From Lumbricus terrestris (lineage: Eukaryota; Annelida; Clitellata; Crassiclitellata; Lumbricidae): a stretch of 64,000 nt of DNA. Under the pieces are notes generated by a model that ran no database searches, had not been told where the DNA came from, and saw only the letters and a program-made list of their open reading frames with translations. The stretch is taken from positions 36,926,332-36,990,331 of the forward strand of contig OX457047.1 in the NCBI GenBank assembly GCA_949752735.1. Direction: 5' to 3'. A program made the position numbers and the translations under genes. This document shows, in pieces, positions 1-13,700 of this stretch (position 1 is the stretch's first letter; the number at the start of each line of letters is the position of its first letter).

Positions 1-618
1 GACAAGGCTAGGGATTGGTGTAACGTTGATTACTGTCAGCTCGGATCAAATGCAGCTCATGGAGTATAGCTAGACCCCATTGGAAAAGGTTTAGAGGAAG
101 ATTAATGGGACGTGGGTAACTTGGAAAGATGGATGGGATGTTGAAATGAAGTTGAAAGGATGATTCAGTCTCTGGCTATTGACTGAGACTCTGAACTTTT
201 TGTTCATTTAATGTAAAATCATTTTGTTAATTGAGTTTTTGTGTTTGCGGATCTTGTGATGATTGCTCGAAGCTGTTGGTGTGGTCAGACCGATTGCTGT
301 TAATCTGTCCCATTGAGTACAATTTGTAATTGTCACTGTTTCTCTTTATATGCGTTCTATTTGACTTCGCATCATATTATATTGTTGTATTATATTTGGC
401 CTTGTGATTGGCATAATTGTCGGGATTTGACACAAGTAAGTTCATAGGCAGTGTACCCTTCTGTCATGGAAAAGGCGGGATATCGATTGTTTGTGAAATG
501 CCATTGAATCTGGTTATAACTAGTTTTTCTTTTTATTTTGGTTATGATGTCTATTAGATATGTTAAATTTTGGTCATATGTTGATATTAAAAGCCAATGG
601 ACCTGACTTCGGGCAGAT

Positions 619-696
619 TCCTCCTCCTCCTCCTCCTCCTCCTCCTCCTCCTCCTCCTCCTCCTCCTCATCATCATCATCATCATCATCATCATGT
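619..696 (+). repeat. (tcc)n / (atc)n microsatellite
   Basis: Uninterrupted tcc triplets followed by atc triplets. The open frames across it would encode poly-Pro/His or poly-Leu/Ile and are not credible genes. Confidence 0.95.
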
Positions 697-1699
697 TGAT
701 ATTGTTATTTGTTATTTTTCAATCTGCCATCTTATATCAATCGTATATCACACTAACTGATACCAGCATTGACAGCTGCATCCATTCGTTCCTGTTTTGA
801 CTATTCAACTCGCCATCAGGGAATTCTGGGGAAAAACTGTGGGCAAGATTATTAAAAACCAAGAAATGTACTGATGCAAAATTGGAAGTAGTGAGTTTTT
901 GTTGTCCATTGGCATTCTTGAAATGTTGATATGAACACGATGCTACTACTGCTGACACAAAAATTATCGTAAAAACTGATGATAAATCTAGGATTAGAAG
1001 TGATAGCATTTATGCAATTTTTATCATTATCATTATCATAGTATTTAAAGTACTTGGTTTGGTTTAGAAAAGTGTTGCTCTACCTTCCATCATCAGTACC
1101 AGCGTTACACGCCAGTGCACAGCATCATGCTATCGGTCGTAGCATCCCGTATCAGTGGCTGCTATCTTATCATCTTTCTGCAGCATGGCATTGTTATCCT
1201 GCCAACACACAGTCTTCTTCTTCTTCTTCTTGGTTAAGTTTGTGTACAGAGATAGCAAGATGATTCTTCTTCTTGCTGTGAGAACTGGCTCTCCAATCTC
1301 CAGATCAGAATATGCCACAGCGACTGGGAACGGCGCTGATAAGGACGACCTTGGTAAGCGGAGGAGAGACCACCTTGACCCGGTGTCAATGAAGAATGAA
1401 GAAGGGTCCAGAGTGGTTAGTGTAAATACCCACCGGCCCGGCTGGTGTTCTGGTGCTGCTGGGGTTCACGACTCCCACTGGCACGGGTCATGAGAATCTG
1501 CCTCTCAAGTAGACACTCGACGCCCCCCCCCCCCTCACCGCTCCCCAGTTGGAGGGCTTGAATTTCTGTGGATGAGATGTTATTGCAGAGAGAATATGAA
1601 TTGACGAGGAGGAGGAGGAGGAGGAGTTGGTTTTCTCTAGACGAGACTGTCTTCACCATAACAGACCCCGTGTTGGCTTCTTCTGCTCATCTTTCAAGA

Positions 1700-1745
<46 letters not shown>

Positions 1746-1762
1746 TTATTATTATTATTATT

Positions 1763-1807
<45 letters not shown>

Positions 1808-1855
1808 TCTACTACTACTATTATTACTATTATTATTATTACTACTACTATATAT
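1700..1855 (+). repeat. (att)n then (aat)n microsatellite
   Basis: Pure att triplets change at about 1766 to aat triplets, so the tract can fold back on itself. It ends in mixed act/att triplets. Confidence 0.95.
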
Positions 1856-1944
1856 TGAAAGAAGAGTGAACCCTTAGGCCAACCATAAGAGGCAGTCGTG
1901 AGTTTGAAGTATTAGGGACTTTATTTTCTTAGCCTCAGCATAAT

Positions 1945-2135
1945 TATCTGTGCGTGTGGGTGGCCAATCCACTCCTGCCTGATTTTCTCACCGACATAGT
2001 ACTTGTAGCTTGGTTGGCCTTGGGTGCAAGTGGAGGAGCTGCATGAGATTTCTGCCCTGGAGGAGCTTTGAACCCCGGTTCTCTTGGCTGACAGTCCAGC
2101 ACTTTAATCACTAGACCACTGCAAGAGCTTACACC
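1945..2135 (-). mobile_element. tRNA-derived SINE (second family)
   Basis: On the - strand the head reads like a tRNA gene: A-box-like GTGGTCTAGTGATTAAAG, and B-box-like GGGTTCAAAGC near 2070. A body with CTCCTCCA follows. It lacks the LINE-derived tail seen in the other SINEs of this window, so I treat it as a separate family. Confidence 0.6.
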
Positions 2136-2853
2136 GTTGCTTGGTACATCACAGATTGATACTAGGATACAATAGATACTGGGATACAAATTGTCGATGG
2201 GATACAATAGGTACTGGGATACAAATAATGGGATACAAGAGATACTTGCTTTCAATAGATACTGGGATACAATAGATACTGGGATTGTAGGAACTATTAC
2301 CGTAATTAATGTTATCATACACCCCAATTCTTTAAGGAGGAAACAGATTTCTACTCTGTTTTTTAGATTTCTATAATTAAATTTTTTAGCTCCCCTTCTA
2401 TTTCTTATATTTCTGTTTTAGTATTTTTATAAAGTATCTTCTCGTCACCCTTTTGCTTCTGAGGTACAAACTTTACAAAGTATTTGAATTATTATTTGCC
2501 ACTGCTAACTTCGTACCATCTTTCCACGATCTGTGTAAAATTTAAAAATTTAAGAATTTCTTATCTCGTTTTTCATTCTCTTGAGTCTGGACCATTTTAA
2601 TGCACAGAATTTCGAAGGCATTGTTTTGTCATATCTATTGTGATGGGTAGAGTCTCTGTTCTTGACGTGCATAATGATGACACATCATCGGTTGTAGGCG
2701 ACTTCGGTCATTTCCTATCACGTGTCATCTGATGCAGGCAGCCTCCACTTATTTAGCCGTAAGCATTTGCAGCTGATTTTCATAAGGACTGAAGAGAATG
2801 ACAATTTTAACCAAGGTCTATTATCGCAATTATGTTGGTATTTTGCATGATGA

Positions 2854-3105
2854 AGTGATGGTAATAGTAGTGATGATGACGACAGCGGCTGTGATGATGA
2901 TGATTACATTAATGTTGGTGAGGCTGGTGGTGGTAATGGTGATGATGACGATGATGATGCTGATGATGATGATGATTACATTGATGCTGGTGATGATGAT
3001 GATGATGATGATGACGACGATGTTCATTACGTTGATGTTGATGATGCTGGTGGTGATGATGGTGGTAATGGTGATGATGATGTTTTTGATGACGATGATA
3101 ACAAT
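2854..3105 (+). repeat. GAT-rich compound microsatellite
   Basis: Imperfect gat/ggt/gac triplets over about 250 bp. Coding potential on both strands is only low-complexity Met/Val/Ile or His. Confidence 0.9.
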
Positions 3106-3604
3106 TGTAGCAATCATAATAGCAGTAATTATTTTTAAAACTCAAAGCTGTCATTTTTTGCCGTGCTAAAATCTGGAGCACTTCTGAGTAGTCCCCTTGA
3201 AGAGGTGCTACAGATATTAATTAATTAATTTAATCAAACACACAGACTACTGCTAGATGTTGTGTCTAGAGGTTATATATTATTTAATTTGCATAGAAAC
3301 AGAAATGTGCCAACCATAAGTTCATTGTCCTACAAAACAATGATAAGATTATTGCATCATTTCTAAATGGTGTTCTTAAATGAGCACTATAACATATGGT
3401 ACTCAATGGTACTATGGTATTTGTGGGATATGCTCAGCATTAAATTTGTTATTTCTGTACAGTGTACAGCATTCCAAAGGCCAATTGGTAATTATAGATG
3501 TGAAATGTGACCTTTGATCTGCATATAATTCCTGTGACCTATGAACTTGTTTTCCGTGTTTCCCCAGGTTAGGGTTAGTCATACAGATGCCTATTAGTCA
3601 TGCA

Positions 3605-3895
3605 GATATGTATGTATATATATATATATATATCTATATCTATGTGCATATATATTTATTCACATATGTATTTATTTATCTATGTTCAATGTTGTTCATA
3701 TGTATATAATTGCTGGTATGTATGTGCCACTGTCATGTACAATGTACATACATGTTTGCACAATGCACATACATACTGGCATATGCAATTATGCATGCAT
3801 GTATATATGTTATGTATGTATTATGTTATGTATGTATGTATATATATATAGTGTATGTACATGTATGTATTATGTATGCATGTATGTATTTTATC
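3605..3895 (+). repeat. (tatg)n / (ta)n microsatellite region
   Basis: Degenerate tatg, tata and catg words. No gene signal is seen. Confidence 0.85.
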
Positions 3896-4360
3896 AGTAT
3901 TTTTAATGTAGCACATTTTAAGGTGTTTTAACATGACATACACGTTTATAAAGCTTTGTGTTTAACATGCCTGAACATGGAGGCTGTGATCTGACCTTAC
4001 AGGTGGCCCAATAGCGGAATCCAGATTACTTGGGTCATAGGCCTGTTGACCCCTTAATACAAGTAGTCAATTGTCTTTATGTTATACCCTTCCTTTAAAC
4101 TTATCTAGTTACTCATTCTCCTAACTGAGTCTCCGGAAATGACAGTCTCTTGGTTTATTGCAGAAAATAAATTCTTTTGACTGTATAAATATTAAGTTGG
4201 ACACTTGAAAGCTCCATGTGATAATGCAAATGCTCGTGTGGTAATACAATTTATGCCTATAGACTTTTTTGCATTTCTTTGGAGACTGCATCTATAGAAC
4301 GCACATACATGGGTTATCTCTATTGTGATTCACCACAGATCTTTTTCTTGTTCGCCGTAG

Positions 4361-4516
4361 GTCTTCAATGCCAGTATGACAACCAATGCCGTAGCAACCC
4401 ATGCCATTCCAGAGCGGTGTGTGACTATTCACCAATCAATGGAACGTACACGTGTTCCTGTAATCCTGGATGGAACGGTACGGATTGCACGGTCGACATC
4501 GACGAGTGCAGAGAAA
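4361..4516 (+). CDS. Notch: Notch exon w1: end of EGF9, EGF10, start of EGF11
   Basis: Starts after the acceptor ttcgccgtag in phase 1 and ends at donor gtgagt. It encodes the last Cys of the preceding EGF, one full six-Cys EGF (CRSNPC ... [12 protein letters not shown]) and the calcium-binding DIDEC of the next module. The insert SPINGTY between Cys3 and Cys4 matches the longer loop of vertebrate NOTCH1 EGF10, which is the basis for the numbering. Confidence 0.93.
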
Positions 4517-7500
4517 GTGAGTCGATTTCTGCACTTCAATCAATCAGTCAATCAATCATCACTTCATTCCACTTTCTCTTCCCAATATGGTAATTCAAAA
4601 GCAGTTGACTTGTTTCCACACTTCCGACTTACAGTGCGGACTGCTTAGTGCGGTACAAAGCCATTAACTTGACAGACTATATTGGTTCTTCTTTTTTTAT
4701 TGTTTTCTTCATTTCTTCTTGTTTGCCATCTTCTTATGCTTCGTCTTCATAATCTTCTTTGTTAAAATCTTCTTTTTTTGTCTTCTTCTACATACTTTTG
4801 CTTTATCTTCGTCATTTTATACTCCATCTTCTACTTTCTTTTCATCCTCTTCTTTGATCTACTTTATCTTCATCTTCTACTTCTTCTTCATCTCCTACTT
4901 CTTCTTCATCTCCTACTTCTTCTTCATCTTCTACATCTTTTTCATCTTCATTTTCTACCTCCTGTTGGCTTTTCAGAATGCAAAAATGTTTAGTGTCTGC
5001 ATTGAGTAGTTTTTCTCTCTCACTGACTCCGGGATGATGTTGATTCTTCCAGGTGCCCTGACCCCTTGTGAGCAGGGTGGCACGTGCGTCAATACTCAGG
5101 GTTCGTTTCGATGCAACTGCCTCACCGGTTACACTGGACCGAGATGTGAGATCAACATCAATGAATGCCAGTCGTCTCCATGTCAGAACGAAGGAAGCTG
5201 CCTGGATAAGATCGGAATGTTCACCTGCCTCTGCATGGACGGTAAGACATACATTTAGCAGCCAGTGACACCAGGTGCACACAACGAACACAATGCACAT
5301 ACATGGACAGAAGACGACGACGTGTGCCAACGAAATGTACACGCAAATATACATACATGTACACACAGAGATATTGGAAAAAATATTTTCAAACATACAG
5401 TTACTGACAAACATGCAGATTTTGGCAAATGTGCAAATATGGGCAGACGTACAGATTTGGACAAACATACAGATATTCACAAACGTACAGATATCTTCAC
5501 ATACATGCAGAGATATTCACAAACATACAGATACCTGGTATTCACAAACATACTGATATTCACAAACATACAGACATTCACAACATACAGATATTGACAG
5601 GCATACAGATATATTTACAAATATTCAGATATTTACATGAATGGCTGTCTCTGTTTGCAAATAAACGATTGTCTATTGCGGTAGAAATGGATAGGGAATA
5701 ACTTCAACCACAGATTACATTACTTCACATATTACACATGTGGTTCCACTTGGCCTGATTTTGACAGTGGGTCATAGGAGGTCATATAAGGCAGTGGTTC
5801 CCAACCTTTTTTAACTGTTGGGCCACTTTTTCTAAGTTGGAGGAGACAAGGGCCACTTTTTCTTAGTTGAAGGATATTAGGGGGCCACAAGGCTAAAAGT
5901 CAATTAACAAAAGGCATATAAAATTGTTATAATTTAGCCAAAATAGAATGTTTGATGCGATTTATTAACGTCCAAATAAATAATTTGTAATACTATCATG
6001 TCCAAATTGTCAATTTTTACATATATTTTTCGTAATTCATTGAGATGCTGCGGGTCATTTTTGTAGGCCAGGCGGGCCACTTTTGGCCCGCGGGCCACGG
6101 GTTGGGAACCGCTGATATAAGGTCACAGAGCATGTACGACTGATTCTCCATACAGACCGGCAGGCAGCCTGTTGTCAAACTTTAGATAACTTTTACCCAA
6201 GAAAAGAAAGTTTCAGAGCTTTCCCACGTAGCCTATCTCTCTGTGATGTGGGTCACTGTTACAATGAAATACTGGTTGCTACTGGAGACAGCTGGTTGCC
6301 AAGGGTGATTTATAACTGTCATATGCTTTCACCCGTTGTTGATGAACAAAGCAACAAAATTATGTTGATCCATTAGAGTTATGTAGAGGCTGTTATACTG
6401 GCATCTAGAATGGATATAGGATATAGGATAGTCTCATCTAATTATGATTATTGTCAATTAAAATCCAATAGGTGTGTATTTGAGTTATTATGATGGTGTG
6501 CGGAAAAATATGTGACGCGTGATTATGCAGTATAGATTTAATTACCAGTTATTAGACAATTAATTTATGTGCATGCTCGATTTATTGCACGTAACATGTG
6601 TGCGTTGTTTGATGTCACAACGTACATGTGCGACACATTGACGTCATACCCCACATGTGCGAAGTGCTGCTGTATCGCTTATTAGTAATTAACTTTATTA
6701 AGACAAATCCAACATTCATATATGCTCTGTGACCTTATGTGACCTCCTGTGACCTAAGACAAATCCAACAGTCAAGGCTAACGACATTCTATATGTATTG
6801 TATTGTGTTTGATAAACTGCTTTTTGTACTTGATAGCGGTGTGTCTATAAGTTTTTGTTACCAATAAACGAATATAGTAATAATAATAATAACAATACCG
6901 GTATGCATACCAGAAGCGTTCAGATAGCTTAACAGATTAAAAGAGTTTTTTAAAACATATTTTTAGATTAAATTCATTACATAAATCGAAAACACAAACA
7001 TGTCTGGTTTCTCTGATGTGCAGTTTCCGACATAATTTACTGATACTGGTCTGGACTGCCACATGCTGCAAAACATTTACTTACTTACGAGTACAGACCG
7101 ACAGTTTTGATTGGCTTTCATCCTGACGGACAGTGTAATGCTGTTAGTGTTTGTAGTGTAGATTAAGTGGCACTCTAGAAGTACATGACATGTATTGAGT
7201 GTTTATATGCATATACTGAATTGTATTTATGTACCTGTAATTAAGTGTTGGGCGTCACTGTGTTTGTGACAAGAATGACTTAATAACACACTTGGTAAAC
7301 ACATGCTTGAAGGCACGCACGCACGCGCACTTAGCAGTAGCAGTGTGGATATATATGCATACATTTAGTTTTTATCGTTTTAATGTATGTACCTTCAAGT
7401 GTTGTGCCCGTGTTGCGCATTTGTCCCTCTCTTATTCTGCTTGATACCTACTGGAGTCTGTACAAAAGTAGTTGAAATGATTTTCTTTGAATCCAGGCAA

Positions 7501-7606
7501 TTGGTGGAATTTTTTAATTTGTATGTGTGTGTGTGTCATATTGTTTACCCTGTGTCCAAGTGCTTGTGTGTGGAGATAGAGAGAGAGATGAGACAGACAG
7601 ACAGAC

Positions 7607-7668
<62 letters not shown>

Positions 7669-10652
7669 GGACAGTCACGGACTGCCCAATCAGAGGCAGA
7701 GACAGACTAGACTGGCAGAGACAGACAGACAGATAGATAGATTAGATAGAGACAGAGATAGACAAAGAGATAGACAGAGAAAGAGAGAGTGAAAGAGACA
7801 GAGACTCACACACAGAGACAGAGAGAGATAGGCAGACAAACAGAGACAGAGAGAGATAGAGACACACAGACAGACAGATAGAGAGGGAAGGGACTGTTGT
7901 ACTGAGAGTGAAGGGAAGGGACTATTGCACTGGACGAAGCATCACCTGTTCATCCTGTCAACACGCCAGTCGGCCAGCAGCCAGCCTTAACGGGGAATAT
8001 GCCGCTTGAATGAATTCCAACAGAGCAAGAGCATTTCGAATTTGAAGACTGATCGCCAGCCAAGACGAACAAACAAGCGAGCAGATGTTACATCGCTTGG
8101 CTACTTTGGACCAGACTTCTGCATTTTTCTCTCTCACTCTAATCGTTGGGTCATTGTTGCAAAGTTTCTGACGTGCTAAGCAGTTATACACACACAGAGA
8201 GAGAGAGATAGTTGCCTCTCTTTATCTGTCTTTCTCTCTCTTATGCTGGCTGAGTTTTTGTGCCTCTGTGTTAAGTTATTTTTCTTGGAGATGAGAAAAT
8301 CGTCGGGTCTTTTATTATGACGGCAGAACCGAGGTCACGCTTTGTTGGACACTGCACATATTCCCATGCCTTGCTTGAGTGATTCTAGTACTACAGACTG
8401 TCCCTTCAGCTTGCTTGGCTAAAACTCATTGTTTGATTACTTGCTTCTGCAGTAAACACCTGTAGTGTGTGCGTGTATATGTGTGTGTGTGTGTTTGTAT
8501 GTAGGTGTGTAGATGTGCATACACGTGTGTGTGTTGTAATTACCTGTAGTATTACCTGCTAAACCGTCCTGGGTTGCTTTGCCATTTTTATGTCAACGCA
8601 ACTATGTTCACTGTTCATACAAGTCAATCAGAATTTAAGAAAGGTTTAGTATTATTCATGTTTGCGCTGTGAGTCACTAAAACGGGCAAAGTTTAAACTA
8701 CGACAACAAAATCTGAATCGAAGCTGAGATTCAAACAAAACTTGATTCATTTTTTAAAACGTAAGGAGAACAATGAACTTGACAACAATTGAGGATGATA
8801 AACGATCATTTGTTCGTACTCATCACTGCCAAATCGATGGCGTCACAAACTGATGATGATGATGTTAATGACAACGACGACGATAATGACGACGACGATA
8901 ATGACGACGATTATGATGAAAAATTCATTATCATCGGTTCACATCTCGGTTACGGTGTGAATGTATTCCTCAATATTTACTTGCTTTCTACCAGTTACTC
9001 GAGACCTTTCTCTTGGTCTGTGGCTTGACTGGGAGCACTTCTGAGTAGGCTTCTTGAAGGGGACACTGCATACATTTTCGGAATGAAAAAAAATGGATGT
9101 GCCTTTCGGCAGGATATCGCCAGTTGCTAATGCGCAATGTAATTGACTTGGAACATAGTTGCACGTACTAAACCACCCAAGAACAAACGGTTACGTACGT
9201 CTGCTCTTAAAAGTGAAGTGTATGAAAACAATAGTTGCCGATGTAATCAGAGCACTTCAGGGCATTCAACTATCTGGTAGAGAATTGTAAGTGTGGCCTG
9301 TACAGTTGTTAGCCACTAATTTAAACTTTTAAAGCAAAAGTTTATATTGCCACTAATATTGCCTTTTGAAGAAACTGGACAGTATGTGTGATCACAATAT
9401 GGCCTTCTACAGCCATGAGATGAGCTACCGGTACCTACCACCTATGTGGATTTTTGCAATCATTTGAAAAACTAGCTTTTAGGAGGCAACACCAAACATG
9501 TTTTGGCATGAGGCAGTTTGTGCCTGGGCTTGTTTTTAACCATACTGGTGCCTGGTCCTAAACATGGCACTCTTATTAACGTTCTTTTCATTTTTTATAT
9601 TTTTTCTGAAAAATCTGGTTTTTATTAGTTTTTTTACATTTTCGTCTCGTTTTTCAGTTTTTTAAAATTTGTTTGTAACTATATTTATTTATTTATTAAC
9701 TATCTGTTATTGGTTTATTCTATTTTGTCTTGCGCCCCTTGCAACATACTCCGTACTTTCAAGGATTCAGCTAATTTACATCTTTATTTAATCGTTTTGA
9801 CAGCATCAGCATTTAAGAAGTTATTTGATATTAAATTCTCGTAAGTAAGACATTTAGGTTCAATTTTTACTGTATAAAACACACATGTTTATTAATGTGT
9901 ATTTAATTAAAACATTAAAAACACATGTTTATTAATGTTTGTACATTTATGTGTTTTTCACTGTATAATAGTGTATATATGATCTATGTCAACTGATGTA
10001 TTGTTTGGATGGCTTACACTGGGTGTAGGCGTGTTAAGGGTCGGCACTACAGGCACATTAGAGGTTAGATGCACAGACAGAGTGTGAAGTGCTGGCACAG
10101 TATCTTCTCTATCATTGGCAACGTTGCAGATTGTGACAAAATGAAAAATGATGGTATGGTTGGCTGTGTTAGTCAAGACATTATTCTGAACAGTACATGC
10201 ATACGCACTCACTCACATACATATACACCTACACACAGACACACACACACATACACAAAGGTACACAAACAAACACACACACACACATAGGTGGGTGTGA
10301 AGACACACGCTTGCACAGAGTGTAGACGCCATGCAGCTCACATACACGAGTGGCAGGTGTAGATTTTTGGTGATCATCTAAGGAATGCGCTTGTCAGCTG
10401 TTGCTGCTGCTGCCCATATATACTGCTTGTGAATGTGCAGCATCCAAGTCCTGCTGGCATCATTTCAAAATCCTGACGTGCAGGTGGCCCCAATTGTTTG
10501 TTGACAGTTGGTAAGACAATGGTTTGTTGACAGTTGGTAAGACAATGGTTTGTTAACAGTTGGTAAGACAATAGTTTGCTGCAACCCAAGAACCAGCACC
10601 GAAGAACCAGCTATGCTGCTGAGAAAGTTGTAAGCCCTGTGCAAGATGATGG

Positions 10653-10718
<66 letters not shown>

Positions 10719-13700
10719 GGACGACGACGACGACGATGATGGAAATCCAATGGGTTATCGTGCACCCATTACTAGGGTGTCCCACGATTGCACAGGAAAA
10801 ATATTTTTCTTGAAACTTGAAATGCAGTCCCTCCAAAAAGTTTCCTTATGGTCCTATGATAGTACCTGCCAAATTTCTGGACATTTTGAAAATATTTAGA
10901 GGCCGCTCAAAGCTCACATATAATATGTGTAAGTTGTCACAAATTATACGTGCGACATATAGGCCTATGAGTTTGAAATTTTCGGAGGTCCACACTTTGA
11001 TCCCACTAGCGTGCTTATGTATTGCTTAATAACCTTATATTGCTCTGAAATACTAAAATCTACAAATATGCAACCTTATTGTATTTGCGAATGAGGTTTT
11101 TCAAGCATAAGGACGACAGTTAAGCTCTCGAGCAAACGAATGATGTAAATGTCGTGCACTAGGATTGCAGGTCGCTACCTCCACATGGCAATCATCAGTG
11201 GAGTAGAAATGAATAAGGTTAACAGATTGTCAGTCTGATTTTTCTCTAGTTGGTGGAAGTAGCCTACAAACATGTTGGTGTGCTAAAGTTGACCTCTGGA
11301 CCAGGACAGGAATCAACGGTTGCAGTTTGAACCTTTTGAAGTCGTGAAAGTGTGATGCATTAGGCCTAATTATTGGCAAATGCTTTGAGACAACGGCTTT
11401 CAATAACTGCATATTAAATAGAGTTTGCAATGCCTTGCACCCTTCTACATCAGCCATCAGTCGTAACATCTTGTTAACATCACAGAAATCTTTTAAGTCC
11501 AGTTGCCTGGTGCATTCTTTGTGTCCTTGGTAAAAATTTGTCCATCAATGGTCTGTAATTAAGCTCTGCAAGCCATTTAAAGATGAATGCTCCAATCTGG
11601 TTCACCATCAACCAAACCCTCGACCAATGCTACTGCAGTCTGCATCTAACAAATCATAAGAATTCATTACTGAACAGCTTTAGCGTGGCCATACTCGAAA
11701 TATGACTATCAAGAATTTTCAAAACTCTTGGTATTCATGGTTGGATTGAACAATTCGGTAGCATTTCGCAAGCCTGTTGCCATCACAGAGCAAGTTGGAT
11801 GGGTAAGGCAATATAGATCTAATTGCTTTATGATGGAAACGAATCACATATACAGTTGACGACCGTGAATTACAGGGCATCCAACCCAAACAAGTCTCAG
11901 ATTTGTGATTGACATCTACAGTCAGGCGGTGTTCTCATGTAGAGTCACTGCTCTCTTTGAATTAATCCATAGCTTTATAATTCTGGCAATGCTGCTCTAG
12001 ATGACAAGTCTGCAAATGATGCAACATCATTCTTGGTATACCAGCACCTAAGATATAAGAGATAGCAATTCTCTCTGTTCTTTCAGTGAGTTCTCATTAA
12101 TGTGGAATAACGGGGTTATCTCTTCCTAAAAGTTTTTCCCAAACCATGCTGCGTTCAAATATAGTTTTCTCGATCTTTCGGTGAAAGAGTGGCGAGATAG
12201 CCAATCGTATAAGACCACGTGTGATTTTTCATAACGTTGGTCTGTGTAAATGACTGTGCTGAACAAACATGACGCAGCTTTGATACAGAATTTCAGCTCA
12301 ACGATAACGAAGAACGTAGATCGGAGACAATTTCTCGTACAGGTTGTCGAAAAACACAGGCACATGTTTTCTAACCACAATTGTGACAATCTTGTTGACA
12401 TGTGTAAATGTAGAACGTAGAACTGAAGAACAATTTGAGTGCAGTGATGTAGAATCAGCAGATCAGTATGAGAATAGTAAAAAAAATAACGGTCCAGACG
12501 TTGATTTGTTGTGTAGCTGCATGGGGTGTGCAATTAAAACTTTACTGTGTGGTCCTAGGACAAATAGGGGTTGAACCTCACAGCCCCCTCAGAATTTCTT
12601 ACTATGAAGCAGATGAAGGTATGGAGGAGCTAAAACCACGACTTGTTACATTATCAAGAGTTTGTAATGACTACTCCCAATGATTAGTTGTGTGTGCACT
12701 GATATTGTGTCCAAAGTTAAAAAATCTCAAATTTTTCTCGATTTTGCATTTTTTGAGCATAAGACTATGCCCAAAATATCCATTGTATCCAATAAAGTTA
12801 AATACCTGTTAATTCTACCATTCACGAGCTTTCCAAGGGTAGTAAATTTGTTATAATAGGATCAACGATTGGGATATAAAGGCATTTAGAAGTTGGACAC
12901 ATCAGGCGCAAATTATGCCAATATGGGTTAAATTTGGGCGGCTTGAGCCACCCCTAAATATTTTTTTAGTGTCATAGAACTTTACAGGTGTTATTATGGG
13001 ACCATATGGAAACTTTTTAGGGGGACTGCATTTCAAGTTTCTAGAAAAATATTTGTTGGGACACCCTACCCATTACACCTGAGTTTAGATTGGCTTTGAT
13101 AACAGATTAGATTAAATTAGATTGTGAGATATTCTTTAAAGACCCACTGTCCAGAAAGTGTGTGTGTGCACGTGCGTGTGTGTGTTTTAGATTTTCTTTT
13201 ATATCCTGAAATCCAATGAATATGTTATATGCACATATTTAAAAGAAATCTTGCAACATATACATGTATAATTGTATATACTATATCATATATACTACAT
13301 ATTCGTTGGATTGTAGATGTATATTAAAGGAAATCTCAACCTTCAATTACGGTCTATGTATGTATGTACATGCATTATATATATTTGCATACATACAGTT
13401 GCAGGATTTCGTGAATCATCAGTAGCCTATTAGGGTATCCATCATTGTCTTGTCTATAGTACCAATCTAACGCAAACTTTTGCATTACTAGACAAGGATG
13501 CAAACAATTAGTGAGTCTGGTGTAGCGTGTGGTCAATCGCAATTTACTTAAAGTCTGTCTACTGACTCTACTCTGTATAACGTGGCACTGTCACGAGACA
13601 AGGACTCTGAATAACGATCATTAGTCAGCGTGTGATGATGATATGCAGAACTGATTTGCAGTTTATCAGTTTATGATAGATTAAGTATTATTTTTGATTC

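Larger units (their letters stand above)
1..4360 (+). other. Intron upstream of Notch exon w1; no exon recognised
   Basis: Judged to be intron because w1 starts inside EGF9 with a phase-1 acceptor. It holds (tcc)n/(atc)n at 619-696, (att)n/(aat)n at 1700-1855, a tRNA-type SINE at 1945-2135, a gatactgggatacaa repeat at 2146-2290, a GAT-rich tract at 2854-3105, a LINE tail at 3171-3215 and (tatg)n at 3605-3895. Open frames here encode only homopolymers or repeats. I saw no EGF-coding exon. Confidence 0.7.

Noticed and set aside
560..800. Open frames encoding poly-Pro/His and poly-Leu/Ile
   Set aside because: They are translations of a (tcc)n/(atc)n microsatellite with no codon or splice support.
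2798..3181. Three overlapping ORFs on both strands rich in Met, Val, Ile or His
   Set aside because: All derive from the GAT-rich repeat; being open on both strands is a composition effect.
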